Shown: positions 21,292 through 34,254, numbered from the stretch's first letter. The stretch: 64,000 nt of DNA from Polynucleobacter sp. AP-Capit-er-40B-B4 (GCF_018882245.1 NZ_JACVOV010000001.1:868001-932000); one strand, 5' to 3'. Made by a program: numbers and translations. The notes: generated by a model from the sequence alone, not told the origin.

Positions 21292-21723
21292 TTAGAGACC
21301 TTCCACAGTGATGCCCATGGAACGGGCGCTACCAGCGATAGTTCTAACAGCTGCGTCCATATCGGCTGCTGTTAAATCTGGCATTTTTGCTTTAGCGATT
21401 TCTTCCGCTTGAGCACGAGTAATTGAACCAACCTTATCGGTGTGGGGACGTGGTGATCCTTTTTCGATCTTCGCAGCCTTCTTAATCATGATGGTTGCTG
21501 GAGGAGTCTTCATGATGAATGTGAAGCTCTTATCAGCAAACGCTGTAATCACGACTGGAATTGGTAGGCCAGGTTCCATGCTCTGAGTTTGAGCATTAAA
21601 CGCCTTACAGAATTCCATAATGTTGAGGCCACGTTGACCCAATGCTGGACCTACGGGAGGTGATGGATTTGCTTTACCTGCAGGGATCTGCAGCTTAATA
21701 AAGCCAATGATCTTCTTTGCCAT
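21292..21723 (-). CDS. rplK: 50S ribosomal protein L11
   Basis: The 143-residue product begins [20 protein letters not shown]. It has the proline-rich segment [23 protein letters not shown], which binds thiostrepton and L10/GTPase factors at the stalk base, and the rRNA-binding C-terminal domain. L11 is required for the RelA stringent response and is trimethylated by PrmA in many bacteria. It precedes rplA by 2 bp and follows nusG after 169 bp, a gap that probably carries its leader. Confidence 0.98.
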   Translation of the reverse strand: MAKKIIGFIKLQIPAGKANPSPPVGPALGQRGLNIMEFCKAFNAQTQSMEPGLPIPVVITAFADKSFTFIMKTPPATIMIKKAAKIEKGSPRPHTDKVGSITRAQAEEIAKAKMPDLTAADMDAAVRTIAGSARSMGITVEGL

Positions 21724-21892
21724 GTGTTGCTCCTAAAAGCGCGCCTAACCTCATAAGGAAAGACCGCTGTTGAGTAAACGCTTCGCTAGTTTTTGGCTTT
21801 CTAGCTCCGCTCCTCGGTTAAATACAAAATCTAAATAACCATCTAAAACTTCTTTTACTGCTGCACTGCAAAACTGGACTAAGTCCTTGTTT

Positions 21893-22465
21893 TTACATCT
21901 TTTCTACCTGGCCGAACTCCAGCTCAACTGGGGTACCGCGGCCAAAAATTGTAACAGAAACGCGCAATCTTGACTTCTCGTAGTTCACTTCCTCAACATT
22001 TCCGTTGAAGTCTGTAAACGGACCTTCCTTAACGCGCACCATCTCACCCACCTCAAACAGGGTCTTAGGCTTAGGTTTATCCACCCCAGCCTGCATTTGA
22101 TCCATGATTTTGGTGACTTCTGCTGTAGAAATCGGGCTTGGGCGGTTACGAACACCACCTACGAAACCAGTCACTTTTGGTGTGTTTTTCACCAAATGCC
22201 AGCTCTCGTCGGTCATTTCCATCTCAATCAGGACGTATCCTGGGAAGAAACGACGCTCAGAAACTGATTTTGTGCCGGATTTGATTTCCACAACCTCTTC
22301 GGATGGAACCAAAATGCGGCCGAATTTCTCAGGCATGCCAGAACGCGCAATGCGCTCTTCAAGACCTTTTTTCACGCTTTTTTCCATGCCGGAATAAGCA
22401 TGAATAACGTACCAGCGCATATTGCCGGTTGCTTGTGGGTTTGAGGCTACTTCAGAATCAATCAT
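21893..22465 (-). CDS. nusG: Transcription termination/antitermination factor NusG
   Basis: The 190-residue protein has the NGN domain ([24 protein letters not shown] from about residue 17) and a C-terminal KOW domain with [22 protein letters not shown]. The NGN domain binds the beta' clamp to suppress pausing, and KOW contacts Rho or S10. A roughly 15-residue N-terminal extension ([15 protein letters not shown]) precedes the core; a closer start such as M17 is possible, but the first ATG has reasonable spacing from secE. It lies 7 bp after secE, the near-universal pair. Confidence 0.97.
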   Translation of the reverse strand: MIDSEVASNPQATGNMRWYVIHAYSGMEKSVKKGLEERIARSGMPEKFGRILVPSEEVVEIKSGTKSVSERRFFPGYVLIEMEMTDESWHLVKNTPKVTGFVGGVRNRPSPISTAEVTKIMDQMQAGVDKPKPKTLFEVGEMVRVKEGPFTDFNGNVEEVNYEKSRLRVSVTIFGRGTPVELEFGQVEKM

Positions 22466-22472
22466 TTTTTAC

Positions 22473-22850
22473 TCACTTCCAGCCCAAAAAGACTGAAAAA
22501 ACTAGCCATTCAATCAATTTGTCTGCAATCCACAAAAACAAGGACATGATCAGAACAAAGCCAAATACGACTAGAGTCATCTGGGTAGTCTCTTTACGAG
22601 TCGGCCAAACAACCTTTTTTACTTCATACCAAGAATCTTTTGCATAGGCGATAAAACGACGCCCATCCGGTGAAATCGCCACAATTAAAACTGCTGCTGC
22701 AATACCGCCAAACAAAACAGCCAAGCGCACCAACATAGACTGGTCAACCAGCGTGTAGTAAAGCACTAGCGCGGCGACAACGATTAAAGCAGCGAGTCCA
22801 GAGACCCAGCTGCTTTTTTCTTCAGATTGACTTGCTGTTTGTTGAGACAT
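22473..22850 (-). CDS. secE: Preprotein translocase subunit SecE
   Basis: The 125-residue protein has three hydrophobic segments (about 18-38, 41-60 and 90-115), as in the long SecE form of proteobacteria. The conserved cytoplasmic amphipathic region AYAKDSWYEVKKVVWPTRKET lies just before the last segment. SecE clamps SecY in the membrane translocon. It is followed after 7 bp by nusG. A tRNA-Trp gene lies only 20 bp upstream, the frequent betaproteobacterial order tuf-trnW-secE-nusG. Confidence 0.96.
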   Translation of the reverse strand: MSQQTASQSEEKSSWVSGLAALIVVAALVLYYTLVDQSMLVRLAVLFGGIAAAVLIVAISPDGRRFIAYAKDSWYEVKKVVWPTRKETTQMTLVVFGFVLIMSLFLWIADKLIEWLVFSVFLGWK

Positions 22851-22870
22851 ATTGCTTTCAGTTCAAATCG

Positions 22871-22946
22871 TGGCAGGGGCGGAGGGCATCGAACCCCCAA
22901 CCTTTGGTTTTGGAGACCAACGCTCTGCCAATTGAGCTACACCCCT
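22871..22946 (-). tRNA. trnW: tRNA-Trp (CCA)
   Basis: A full cloverleaf can be drawn: acceptor AGGGGTG/CGCCCCT, discriminator G, encoded CCA end, T-loop GTTCGAT, and anticodon loop CTCCAAA giving CCA, which reads UGG. It lies in the 14-20 bp spaces between tuf copy 2 and secE and is therefore released from a long mixed mRNA-tRNA transcript. Confidence 0.97.
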
Positions 22947-22960
22947 TTATAAAAAACTAC

Positions 22961-24151
22961 TTAAGCCAAAATCTTTGCAACCACGCCGGCGCCAACAGTA
23001 CGGCCACCTTCACGGATCGCAAAACGTAAACCTTCTTCCATCGCGATAGGAGCGATGAGTTTTACGGTAATCGTTACGTTATCACCAGGCATCACCATTT
23101 CTTTGTCTTTTGGCAACTCGATTGAACCAGTTACGTCCGTAGTACGGAAGTAGAACTGTGGACGATAGTTGTTAAAGAATGGAGTATGACGGCCACCTTC
23201 GTCTTTACCCAAGATGTAAACCTCGGCTGTAAAGTGAGTATGTGGGGTGATTGAACCTGGCTTAGCCAATACTTGGCCGCGCTCAACTTCTTCACGTTTT
23301 GTACCGCGTAACAAGATACCAACGTTATCGCCTGCTTGACCTTGGTCGAGCAATTTGCGGAACATTTCAACACCAGTACATGTTGTCTTGAGTGTTGGCT
23401 TGATACCGATGATTTCAATCTCTTCGCCAACTTTAACGATACCGCGCTCGATACGGCCTGTAACAACAGTACCGCGACCGGAGATAGAGAACACGTCTTC
23501 TACTGGCATCAAGAACGCGCCGTCAACAGCACGCTCTGGAGTTGGGATGTATGAGTCAAGTGCTTCAGCCAATTTCATGATGGCTTCTTTACCCAATTTG
23601 CCTTCGTCGCCTTCAAGGGCTAACTTAGCAGAACCTTGGATGATTGGTGTGTCATCGCCAGGGAAGTTGTACTTAGATAGAAGCTCACGAACTTCCATTT
23701 CAACTAACTCGAGCAATTCAGCGTCATCAACCATGTCGCACTTGTTCAAGAACACGACGATGTAAGGAACACCAACTTGGCGTGCCAAGAGGATGTGCTC
23801 ACGTGTTTGTGGCATTGGGCCGTCAGCAGCAGAGCAAACTAAAATTGCGCCGTCCATCTGAGCAGCACCAGTAATCATGTTCTTAACGTAGTCAGCATGT
23901 CCTGGGCAATCCACGTGAGCGTAGTGACGATTTGCAGTCTCATACTCAACGTGTGCAGTATTAATCGTAATACCGCGTGCTTTTTCTTCTGGAGCAGCAT
24001 CGATCTGATCGTATGCTTTAGCTTCGCCACCGAATGCTTTAGAAAGCACGGTTGCGATTGCTGCTGTCAATGTGGTTTTACCGTGGTCAACGTGACCGAT
24101 GGTGCCTACGTTTACGTGCGGTTTTGTCCGCTCGAATTTTTCTTTTGCCAT
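22961..24151 (-). CDS. tuf: Elongation factor Tu, copy 2
   Basis: This 396-residue EF-Tu is the same protein as the copy at 6151-7341 and appears identical in DNA over the full frame; similarity ends within a few bases outside the coding region. It has the P-loop GHVDHGKT at residues 19-26 and all three domains. The copy is embedded among tRNA genes (Tyr, Gly, Thr upstream; Trp downstream), like E. coli tufB. Two tuf genes kept identical by gene conversion are common in proteobacteria. Confidence 0.98.
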   Translation of the reverse strand: MAKEKFERTKPHVNVGTIGHVDHGKTTLTAAIATVLSKAFGGEAKAYDQIDAAPEEKARGITINTAHVEYETANRHYAHVDCPGHADYVKNMITGAAQMDGAILVCSAADGPMPQTREHILLARQVGVPYIVVFLNKCDMVDDAELLELVEMEVRELLSKYNFPGDDTPIIQGSAKLALEGDEGKLGKEAIMKLAEALDSYIPTPERAVDGAFLMPVEDVFSISGRGTVVTGRIERGIVKVGEEIEIIGIKPTLKTTCTGVEMFRKLLDQGQAGDNVGILLRGTKREEVERGQVLAKPGSITPHTHFTAEVYILGKDEGGRHTPFFNNYRPQFYFRTTDVTGSIELPKDKEMVMPGDNVTITVKLIAPIAMEEGLRFAIREGGRTVGAGVVAKILA

Positions 24152-24215
24152 TTTTAATCTGCCTTTAGTTAACTCTTAAACCAAACACGAAATACACAAT
24201 TAATAAAACCTAACA

Positions 24216-24290
<75 letters not shown>

Positions 24291-24311
24291 GTAATCTAAT
24301 GCAACAAATTC

Positions 24312-24385
24312 TGGAGCGGGATAAGAGAATCGAACTCTTGACCGAAGATTGGAAATCTGCTGTTTTACCATTAAACTAATCCCGC
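24312..24385 (-). tRNA. trnG: tRNA-Gly (TCC)
   Basis: The cloverleaf has acceptor GCGGGAT/ATCCCGC, discriminator T, encoded CCA, and anticodon loop TTTCCAA with anticodon TCC, reading GGA/GGG. It is the middle gene of the Tyr-Gly-Thr cluster upstream of tuf copy 2. Confidence 0.97.
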
Positions 24386-24390
24386 ACATC

Positions 24391-24475
24391 TGGTGGAGGG
24401 GGTAGGATTCGAACCTACGTAGGCGTAGCCAACAGATTTACAGTCTGCCTCCTTTAGCCGCTCGGACACCCCTCC
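24391..24475 (-). tRNA. trnY: tRNA-Tyr (GTA)
   Basis: This is an 85-nt class II tRNA with a long variable arm, acceptor GGAGGGG/CCCCTCC, discriminator A, encoded CCA, and anticodon loop CTGTAAA with anticodon GTA. Only 5 bp separate it from tRNA-Gly. It is the first gene after a strong promoter and so heads the tRNA-tuf-secE-nusG transcription unit. Confidence 0.97.
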
Positions 24476-24486
24476 GCGAACCCAAT

Positions 24487-24515
24487 ATTCTGACTCCAAA
24501 TGGAGTTTCTGTCAA
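24487..24515 (-). promoter_or_regulatory. Promoter of the tRNA-Tyr/tuf/secE/rpl/rpoBC unit
   Basis: TTGACA (24510-24515) and CAGAAT (24487-24492) on the minus strand are separated by exactly 17 bp. The -35 is a perfect consensus. It lies between the 5S terminator and tRNA-Tyr. Because I see no strong terminator before rplJ, transcription could continue through secE-nusG-rplKA, although internal promoters are likely. Confidence 0.7.
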
Positions 24516-24540
24516 TCACTCTAAACGCTTTGCACAAGTA

Positions 24541-24570
24541 AAAACGCCCAGACCTAAAAGGGTCTGGGCG
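24541..24570 (-). terminator. Intrinsic terminator of the rRNA operon
   Basis: A perfect 10-bp GC-rich stem (24545-24554 with 24561-24570, CGCCCAGACC/GGTCTGGGCG) with a 6-nt loop is followed in transcription by a T-run. It lies about 10 nt downstream of the 3' end of 5S rRNA and is the clearest terminator in the window. Confidence 0.93.
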
Positions 24571-24579
24571 TCGCATTGG

Positions 24580-24695
24580 TGCCCGGCAGTTACCTACTTT
24601 CACACGGGTAATCCGCACTATCATCGGCGTAGAATCGTTTCACTGTCCTGTTCGGGATGGGAAGGAGTGGTTCCAATTCGCTATGGTCACCGGGC
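24580..24695 (-). rRNA. rrf: 5S ribosomal RNA
   Basis: The 5' and 3' ends pair (GCCCGGTGACC at the start, GCCGGGCACC at the end). The internal CCATCCCGAACAGGA and CGCCGATGATAGTG segments are standard 5S motifs. It is the last gene of the operon and is followed immediately by a perfect terminator. Exact ends are estimated to within a few bases. Confidence 0.95.
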
Positions 24696-24799
24696 GTAGA
24701 GGGTCGAGTTGCTGATTAAATCAACAACTCTATTTGAGTAAGCATGTAATAAGGATGCAGATTAAATCTGGCAAACATCCAACACAATAGTGCTGGTTA

Positions 24800-27673
<2,874 letters not shown>

Positions 27674-27868
27674 CCTATAACGAGCACCATTGCTAGTACC
27701 TGTTACAGGTTTACTTCTACTTCTGACATGTTTGCCGTAATCTAAACTGTAAGTACTTTGTTAAGAACTTGGTAAAACTCGTTTGTATTACTGATTGATG
27801 ATTCAATCTTTACCCTTATTACATTGTCAAATGTCCTCTCAAAGAAACATTTGACACTTTGCTTACTC

Positions 27869-27886
27869 AAATTTTTAAAGAACAGC
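27869..27886 (-). promoter_or_regulatory. boxA-like element before 23S rRNA
   Basis: The minus strand reads CTGTTCTTTAAAAATTTGAG in the tRNA-Ala to 23S spacer. It resembles the boxA consensus (GCTCTTTAA-AATT) at the usual second position of rRNA antitermination signals. A similar element stands in the 16S leader. Binding by NusB-S10 is inferred. Confidence 0.6.
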
Positions 27887-27941
27887 CATAAATGGCAAAA
27901 CTAAACGATTAAGTCTTCGCTTAGTTTTGACATTTAGATGA

Positions 27942-28017
27942 TGGTGGAGGATGACGGGATCGAACCGACGACCCCCTGCTTGCAAAGCAGGTGCTCTCCC
28001 AGCTGAGCTAATCCCCC
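27942..28017 (-). tRNA. trnA: tRNA-Ala (TGC)
   Basis: The cloverleaf has acceptor GGGGGAT/ATCCTCC (one G-U pair), discriminator A, encoded CCA, and anticodon loop TTTGCAA with anticodon TGC. It lies in the 16S-23S spacer after tRNA-Ile, the standard arrangement for this family. Confidence 0.98.
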
Positions 28018-28047
28018 AACGTCCCACTAAGTCTTGTTTCTGGCTGG

Positions 28048-28124
28048 TGGTGGGTCTGGTAGGACTTGAACCTACGACCCCTGCGTTATCAACACAGTGC
28101 TCTAACCAGCTGAGCTACAGACCC
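28048..28124 (-). tRNA. trnI: tRNA-Ile (GAT)
   Basis: The cloverleaf has acceptor GGGTCTG/CAGACCC, discriminator A, encoded CCA, and anticodon loop TTGATAA with anticodon GAT. It is the first tRNA in the rRNA spacer, 30 bp before tRNA-Ala in the transcript. Confidence 0.98.
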
Positions 28125-28180
28125 GTGGCTTTTATTGTCAACCGATAAGTGTGGGCACTATAGATCCAGCATCTTTTCTC

Positions 28181-29715
<1,535 letters not shown>

Positions 29716-29867
29716 CAATTCCTGTGATCCTTGCGGATCGTCGCACTCATTCAAGAAATTGACTTGGTAATAAAACCAAATCTTTTTACTGTCTATGAGT
29801 ACTATTTATTTACATCTGTCCCGAAGGACTGGATGCTTTCACTTAGTACCCACAATTATCGGTTGAC

Positions 29868-29886
29868 TAATTTTTAAAGAGGGCTG
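29868..29886 (-). promoter_or_regulatory. boxA-like element in the 16S leader
   Basis: The minus strand reads GCCCTCTTTAAAAATTAGTC, close to boxA of rRNA antitermination and parallel to the copy before 23S. It lies about 40-60 nt after the promoter start and well before the 16S 5' end, the normal position. Confidence 0.6.
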
Positions 29887-29927
29887 ACTTGTTTTGTATT
29901 TCAAATAACATTCAGCAGAGAGGTGAG

Positions 29928-29956
29928 ACTATAGCGCACTTATTTTGGGTCGTCAA
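29928..29956 (-). promoter_or_regulatory. rRNA operon promoter
   Basis: On the minus strand TTGACG (29951-29956) and TATAGT (29928-29933) are separated by exactly 17 bp, very close to consensus. Upstream sequence is A/T-rich (UP element). The expected start lies about 205 nt before 16S. This fits an rrn P1-type promoter; I did not find a clear second promoter. Confidence 0.85.
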
Positions 29957-30207
29957 CACCTTTCGTAGTCTTTTTCTTAAAAAAGGCAGGGTTTTTTCCT
30001 ATTAAAAAAATAAGCTCAATAAAAACAAGCACTTAGTTTTGAAAAAAATTTTCAACTTTTTTCTTAAATTTCTATTTTTTTAGGCTTTTTTGAATTCAAG
30101 GTATGAATTCAGTCGATTTTTGACCACCAATTTCATCCCTTATTGCGCATAAGCCACACATTAGGGAAAACCCTGAAAATTATTCTAATTCCTGCTAATA
30201 TATTGCT

Positions 30208-30864
30208 ATGCACAATAAATTAGCGAATAGTCACTTACCTGCGAGCCCATATTCGGCCGGGCAGACTGTACCCGTTCGCGAACTTCATGCGGGCTACAGA
30301 GAAGAGATATTGAATCATTTACTACAGCTAAATGATGAAGATAGACGCTTACGCTTTGGGACTCAAACCCCTGATGAGGTCATTCGTCACTATGTAGAGC
30401 ACTTAGATTTCAACAAAGATGCTATTTTCGGCGTATTTGATTTGGATCTGAAGCTCATTGGCATGGCCCATTTAGCCTATTTGCCAGAGCATAAGGGGCA
30501 ACCACGAGCTGCTGAATTTGGCGTATCAGTACTGCCAGAAGGGCGCTCTCAGGGCCTAGGGACAGCGCTATTGAAGCGTTCTGCCGTGCATTCACGCAAT
30601 ACCCGCATTGAAACACTATATGTTCACTGCCTTGCAAACAATAAGGCGATGATGCATTTGGCACAAAAGGCTGGAATGACAGTTGAATACGCCTATGGCG
30701 ATGCCGACGCTTGCCTTAAATTGCCACCCGCAAGTCCTGCAACCATTGTGGAAGAAGCTGCAAACGAACAGTGGGCTGATATGGATTACGTTCTGAAGAA
30801 AAACCTCAAGCAATCCAATCAAGCATGGTGGTGGTTCTTAGGTAGGCCTGGTCTCGCGCGTTAA
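30208..30864 (+). CDS. GNAT-family N-acetyltransferase
   Basis: This 218-residue protein contains one GNAT acetyl-CoA-binding domain. Motif A is visible as FGVSVLPEGRSQGLGTALLKR (about residues 113-133) with the R/Q-x-x-G-x-G loop RSQGLGT. It begins with RELHAGYREEILNHLLQLNDEDRRLRFG, a start shared by GNAT proteins fused to or related to Pat-type lysine acetylases. The substrate is unknown. It is transcribed away from the rRNA operon, and a candidate -10 sequence almost touches the ATG. The downstream cytochrome gene is convergent, 11 bp away. Confidence 0.85.
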   Translation: MHNKLANSHLPASPYSAGQTVPVRELHAGYREEILNHLLQLNDEDRRLRFGTQTPDEVIRHYVEHLDFNKDAIFGVFDLDLKLIGMAHLAYLPEHKGQPRAAEFGVSVLPEGRSQGLGTALLKRSAVHSRNTRIETLYVHCLANNKAMMHLAQKAGMTVEYAYGDADACLKLPPASPATIVEEAANEQWADMDYVLKKNLKQSNQAWWWFLGRPGLAR

Positions 30865-30875
30865 TTAATTCTGCA

Positions 30876-31229
30876 TTAATTTTTGTTGGGTGCGCCACGC
30901 AATATCCAACCAGTTAATGTAGACAAATCCGCGTCATTCAGTTTTGTGTTCGCCGGCATAGGCACCACACCCCAAGACCCAGATCCGCCTTTAGCAATTT
31001 TATTTTTTAAAAACGTTTGAGCATTCGCATCGCCCTTATATTTTTCTGCAATCGCTTGAAAGCTTGGGCCAACAATTTTTTTATTGATTGCATGACAGCC
31101 TAAGCATGCATTTTGTTTTGCAATTGCAAATGCTTTTTCATCTTCAGCACTAGCTTGTGCGACAGACATAATGCAAGCGAGTGCTGCAAACAAACAAAAT
31201 ATTTTTACAGTCACTCGCTTTTTAAACAT
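30876..31229 (-). CDS. Class I cytochrome c (c-551/c-552 type)
   Basis: I choose the ATG with complement 31227-31229, preceded by GAAGG at 6 nt, giving 117 residues. An N-terminal signal peptide (MFKKRVTVKIFCLFAALAC...) with likely cleavage after ASA leads to a single heme motif CLGCH; a methionine in VVPMPANTKL is the probable sixth heme ligand. The size is that of small periplasmic electron carriers. It follows dolP after about 17 bp and may be co-transcribed. Redox partner unknown. Confidence 0.9.
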   Translation of the reverse strand: MFKKRVTVKIFCLFAALACIMSVAQASAEDEKAFAIAKQNACLGCHAINKKIVGPSFQAIAEKYKGDANAQTFLKNKIAKGGSGSWGVVPMPANTKLNDADLSTLTGWILRGAPNKN

Positions 31230-31246
31230 CAACAGCCTTCAATAAA

Positions 31247-31897
31247 TTACTGAAATTTTGGTGGGCTGCTAGGCTGTGTTTGATCGGCCTTGCCTTGTTT
31301 TTCTAGGCGCACTTTTTCTTCTTGAGAAATAATGTCGAAATAAACATAAACATCTTTAACGCCGTTTGTATTGCTGGCTACTTTCTTGGCAATATCCGCT
31401 TCGTTTTGCGTCAAGATGCCCATAAGATAAACGCTGCTTCCTTCAGCAACTATCGCCATAGAATTCGATGGCAACTGATCAGTGAAGATCATTTGAGTTT
31501 TGAGTTTTGATTCGAGATAAGAATCATTTGCACGAGCTGTGTAACTACTGTTCGGTCCAATAATTAATTCATTAAACACCGAGCGTGCATTCTTCATGCT
31601 TTTTACATAAGCATCTGCCTGACCCTTAATGTCGGCGTCCTTAACTTCTCCAGTCAGCAAAACCTTTTGATTAAACGAAGTGACATTAATGTGTGCGTTA
31701 TCTCCGAATTTCTTTGCCAGCGCGTTTTCTGCCTCTAGCTCAATACCTTTATCGATAGCCTGTACGCCTGGCGTGCGTCGATCTGCTGCTATCGATGCGC
31801 CAGCTGCAACACCACCTACTGCGAGCACTCCACATGCTGTCACCTGAGATGCAATTAACAACACAACCAATAACTTGGCGATAGAGGAAATTTTCAT
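31247..31897 (-). CDS. dolP: Outer-membrane BON-domain lipoprotein, DolP/YraP type
   Basis: I start at MKISSIAKLL (complement 31895-31897), which gives a lipoprotein signal with Cys in SQVTAC-G and avoids overlap with the upstream gene. The 216-residue product has two BON domains (about 50-115 and 130-195; GEVKDADIKGQADAYVKSMKNARSVFNELIIG marks the end of the first). In E. coli, DolP binds anionic phospholipids and protects outer-membrane assembly. The neighbour upstream is a DiaA-type SIS protein, as in E. coli diaA-dolP. The tail after residue 200 is Gln/Ser/Pro-rich. Confidence 0.88.
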   Translation of the reverse strand: MKISSIAKLLVVLLIASQVTACGVLAVGGVAAGASIAADRRTPGVQAIDKGIELEAENALAKKFGDNAHINVTSFNQKVLLTGEVKDADIKGQADAYVKSMKNARSVFNELIIGPNSSYTARANDSYLESKLKTQMIFTDQLPSNSMAIVAEGSSVYLMGILTQNEADIAKKVASNTNGVKDVYVYFDIISQEEKVRLEKQGKADQTQPSSPPKFQ

Positions 31898-31931
31898 GGG
31901 GATATTTTCTGTGTTTAAGTGGCAATAACTT

Positions 31932-32534
31932 TTAGTCGAGCAGGACATGGTCTACGCCATCACACAAGGCGTGCAGTAAAACCAAATGCGTTTCCTGAAT
32001 GCGTGCAGTCCTTGTTGATGGCGCGCATAAATGAATGTCATCCTTATCGAGTAATTCAGCAATCTTTCCGCCACCATTGCCAGTAAATGCGATAACGCTC
32101 ATTCCTAGTTTTTTTGCGGCCTCTATTGCTTTAATCACATTCTTTGAATTTCCTGAAGTTGAAATTCCCAACAGAATGTCACCTTTTTTACCGAGTCCAC
32201 GAACCTGCTTGCTGAAAATCTCATCGTAGCTGTAGTCATTTCCAATAGCCGTCAAAATGGAAGTGTCGGTTGTCAAAGCAATCGCAGCCAACTCTTGGCG
32301 CTCTCTCTCAAAGCGGCCAACAAGCTCTGCCGCAAAATGTTGAGCATCGGCAGCCGAGCCACCATTGCCACAGGCCATAACCTTGCCGCCAGAACGCAAG
32401 CAATCAACCATTGTCATTACGCCTCTAGCAACCGATTCAGGCAGAAGTTTTTCAGCTTCCTGCTTCACCGCAATGCTGTCCAGAAAGTGCTGGGATGCGC
32501 GCTTGCGCAAACGTTCGTTAATCTCTTTTTCCAT
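31932..32534 (-). CDS. diaA: SIS-domain protein, DiaA-like (GmhA-related)
   Basis: A SIS sugar-phosphate fold is clear: GGKVMACGNGGSAADAQHFAAELV and GDILLGISTSGNSKNVIKAIEAA are the two phosphosugar loops. The protein is about 200 residues; the ATG for MEKEINERL is more typical than one 18 bp upstream. Databases often call this family phosphoheptose isomerase (gmhA), but linkage to dolP and rsmI matches E. coli diaA, which binds DnaA and promotes timely initiation. Sequence alone does not separate the two; I favour DiaA moderately. Confidence 0.75.
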   Translation of the reverse strand: MEKEINERLRKRASQHFLDSIAVKQEAEKLLPESVARGVMTMVDCLRSGGKVMACGNGGSAADAQHFAAELVGRFERERQELAAIALTTDTSILTAIGNDYSYDEIFSKQVRGLGKKGDILLGISTSGNSKNVIKAIEAAKKLGMSVIAFTGNGGGKIAELLDKDDIHLCAPSTRTARIQETHLVLLHALCDGVDHVLLD

Positions 32535-32637
32535 AGCAATATTATGCGCCAAAGATGCCCCAATTTCACCAGCAAGCGCCCGATCTCAAAAGCAACGTAT
32601 TCTCTTGTTAATTACCTAACTTTTATCGGGCAGATTC

Positions 32638-33531
32638 ATGGAACTTAGCTCATTGGATTTTTTAAAGCAGCAGGATTTGCCTGCTGGGGCTCTTTACATG
32701 GTGGCCACCCCTATTGGCAATTTGGGCGATATTACGTTGCGCGCCTTACATGTCTTAAATTCAGTTGATGGAATTGCCTGTGAAGATACTAGGCATAGCG
32801 CTGCGTTACTCCAGCAATTTGGCATTCATAAAAAATGTTTGGCGCTGCATGAACACAACGAAATCAGTGGTGCTCAAACGGTGATCCAGCACCTCACTAA
32901 TAATGAGCGCTGGGCCTATATTTCCGATGCCGGCACACCAGGCGTTTCAGACCCCGGGGCAAGGTTGGTAAATGAAGTTCAAAATGCAGGCCTGCGAGTC
33001 ATACCCGTTCCAGGAGCAAGTGCAGTATCCAGCGCTATCTCAGCGGCGGGATCTGTGATGCATGGTTCAGAAGGACGCTTTCAATTTTTAGGTTTTTGGC
33101 CCAATAAAACCAGAGATCGTGAAAACTTTTTGAAAGATATTTCTAGCAGTAAAAAAGCCAGCATCTTTTTTGAATCTCCACATCACATCAAAGAGACCTT
33201 GGTGTTGTTGGCAAATCATTTAGAGCCGAATCGTCTGCTTTTAATTTGCCGTGAGCTCACCAAAAAATTTGAAGAGATTGTTTCCCTTGAAGCAAAAAAT
33301 GTTGCTGACTGGCTTGCGGGCGCAGAGAGCCTTAAGGGTGAATTTGTGATTGTCGTTGCAGGGCGCCCAGCCAATGGTGATGAGGCTCCGAAACATGCAG
33401 CGCTTTTGCTGTGGGCTAATGCGTTAAGTCCTTATATGGGTAGCAAAGAAATTGCTGCAGTCCTCTCGCAAACCTTAGGCATCACAAAAAAAGAGGCTTA
33501 CCAAATTGCCTTAGATGCAAAAAGCGAATAG
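32638..33531 (+). CDS. rsmI: 16S rRNA (cytidine1402-2'-O)-methyltransferase
   Basis: The 297-residue SAM-dependent enzyme has the tetrapyrrole-methylase fold, with YMVATPIGNLGDITLRALHV near the N-terminus, CEDTRHSAALLQQFG, and the conserved VIPVPGASAVSSAISAAG. It methylates the ribose of C1402 in the decoding centre, together with RsmH acting on the base. It is divergent from the diaA-like gene, 103 bp apart. A bidirectional terminator follows. The N-terminal ten residues preceding AGALYMVATP are variable in the family. Confidence 0.95.
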   Translation: MELSSLDFLKQQDLPAGALYMVATPIGNLGDITLRALHVLNSVDGIACEDTRHSAALLQQFGIHKKCLALHEHNEISGAQTVIQHLTNNERWAYISDAGTPGVSDPGARLVNEVQNAGLRVIPVPGASAVSSAISAAGSVMHGSEGRFQFLGFWPNKTRDRENFLKDISSSKKASIFFESPHHIKETLVLLANHLEPNRLLLICRELTKKFEEIVSLEAKNVADWLAGAESLKGEFVIVVAGRPANGDEAPKHAALLLWANALSPYMGSKEIAAVLSQTLGITKKEAYQIALDAKSE

Positions 33532-33535
33532 GCAA

Positions 33536-33568
33536 AAATAAAAAAGCTGGCATATAGCCAGCTTTTAA
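33536..33568. terminator. Bidirectional terminator between rsmI and cytochrome gene
   Basis: A 10-bp perfect stem (33542-33551 with 33557-33566, AAAAGCTGGC/GCCAGCTTTT) with a 5-nt loop separates two convergent genes. T-runs are present on both strands, so it can stop transcription from both rsmI (plus) and the cytochrome gene (minus). Confidence 0.88.
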
Positions 33569-33584
33569 ATAAGCACAACAAAAA

Positions 33585-34076
33585 TTATTTTGCAGCAGGT
33601 GCTTTTGGCTCAGGTAATTTCCCACCGGCAGAGTTTGCCAAATACACAACTGCACGACCTAGCTCATAGTCACTCACATCAGCAGGAGCAGCACCGCCGC
33701 GCGCAGGCATAGCGCCTTTTCCTTTGACGACTGATGTCAACAAGCCATCATAGCCCTTACCTAAGCGTGAGGCCCATGCGCCGGCATCGCCAAATTTAGG
33801 AGCGCCCGCAGCGCCGCTTGCATGGCATGCAGCACAAACTGCTTTATAAACTTGCTCACCTGTTTGAAGCTCTTTAGGGGTGCTAGCGTCTTTAAAATTC
33901 AACTGCGCTACTGGCTTAATCAATTGTTCAGCACTTGCAGAAGAGTCGCCGCGCTTGCCGTTGTTCACAAAAACCATTAGCAACAAAATAATGATGAGTG
34001 GCACAAAGAAGCTTGCAAACACCATGATGATGAGTTGTTTTGGGGACTTAATTAGACTTCCGTGCTCGTTGCTCAT
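33585..34076 (-). CDS. Membrane-anchored cytochrome c5-type protein
   Basis: The 163-residue protein has an N-terminal membrane anchor (about residues 15-37) in place of a cleaved signal, a variable linker, and a c-type heme domain with CAACH at residues 81-85 and a ligand methionine in KGAMPARGG. The C-terminal tail is Pro/Ala/Lys-rich. It resembles CycB/cytochrome c5 family subunits found in betaproteobacteria that pass electrons to oxidases. It ends at the bidirectional terminator; its start is about 100 bp from tRNA-Arg on the other strand. Confidence 0.88.
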   Translation of the reverse strand: MSNEHGSLIKSPKQLIIMVFASFFVPLIIILLLMVFVNNGKRGDSSASAEQLIKPVAQLNFKDASTPKELQTGEQVYKAVCAACHASGAAGAPKFGDAGAWASRLGKGYDGLLTSVVKGKGAMPARGGAAPADVSDYELGRAVVYLANSAGGKLPEPKAPAAK

Positions 34077-34178
34077 AAGAATTTATCGTTTGACGGGTTT
34101 TAGGGTTGTTTTGCCGTGATTATAACTAGAGAGTAGGGTTATAGGCACTTACAATAGGAGGGTAACCAGATTTCACTG

Positions 34179-34254
34179 GCGCCCGTAGCTCAGTGGATAG
34201 AGTATTGGCCTCCGAAGCCAAGGGTCGCAGGTTCGATTCCTGCCGGGCGCGCCA
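34179..34254 (+). tRNA. trnR: tRNA-Arg (CCG)
   Basis: The cloverleaf has acceptor GCGCCCG/CGGGCGC, discriminator G, encoded CCA, T-loop GTTCGAT, and anticodon loop CTCCGAA with anticodon CCG, reading CGG. A sequence TACAAT at 34150-34155 could be its -10 element, although the -35 is unclear. It is a solitary tRNA; no integrase or att-like duplication is seen near it. Confidence 0.97.

Noticed and set aside
34179..34254. tRNA-Arg as an integration site for a genomic island
   Set aside because: No integrase, no repeated tRNA 3' end and no change in gene character were found beside it.
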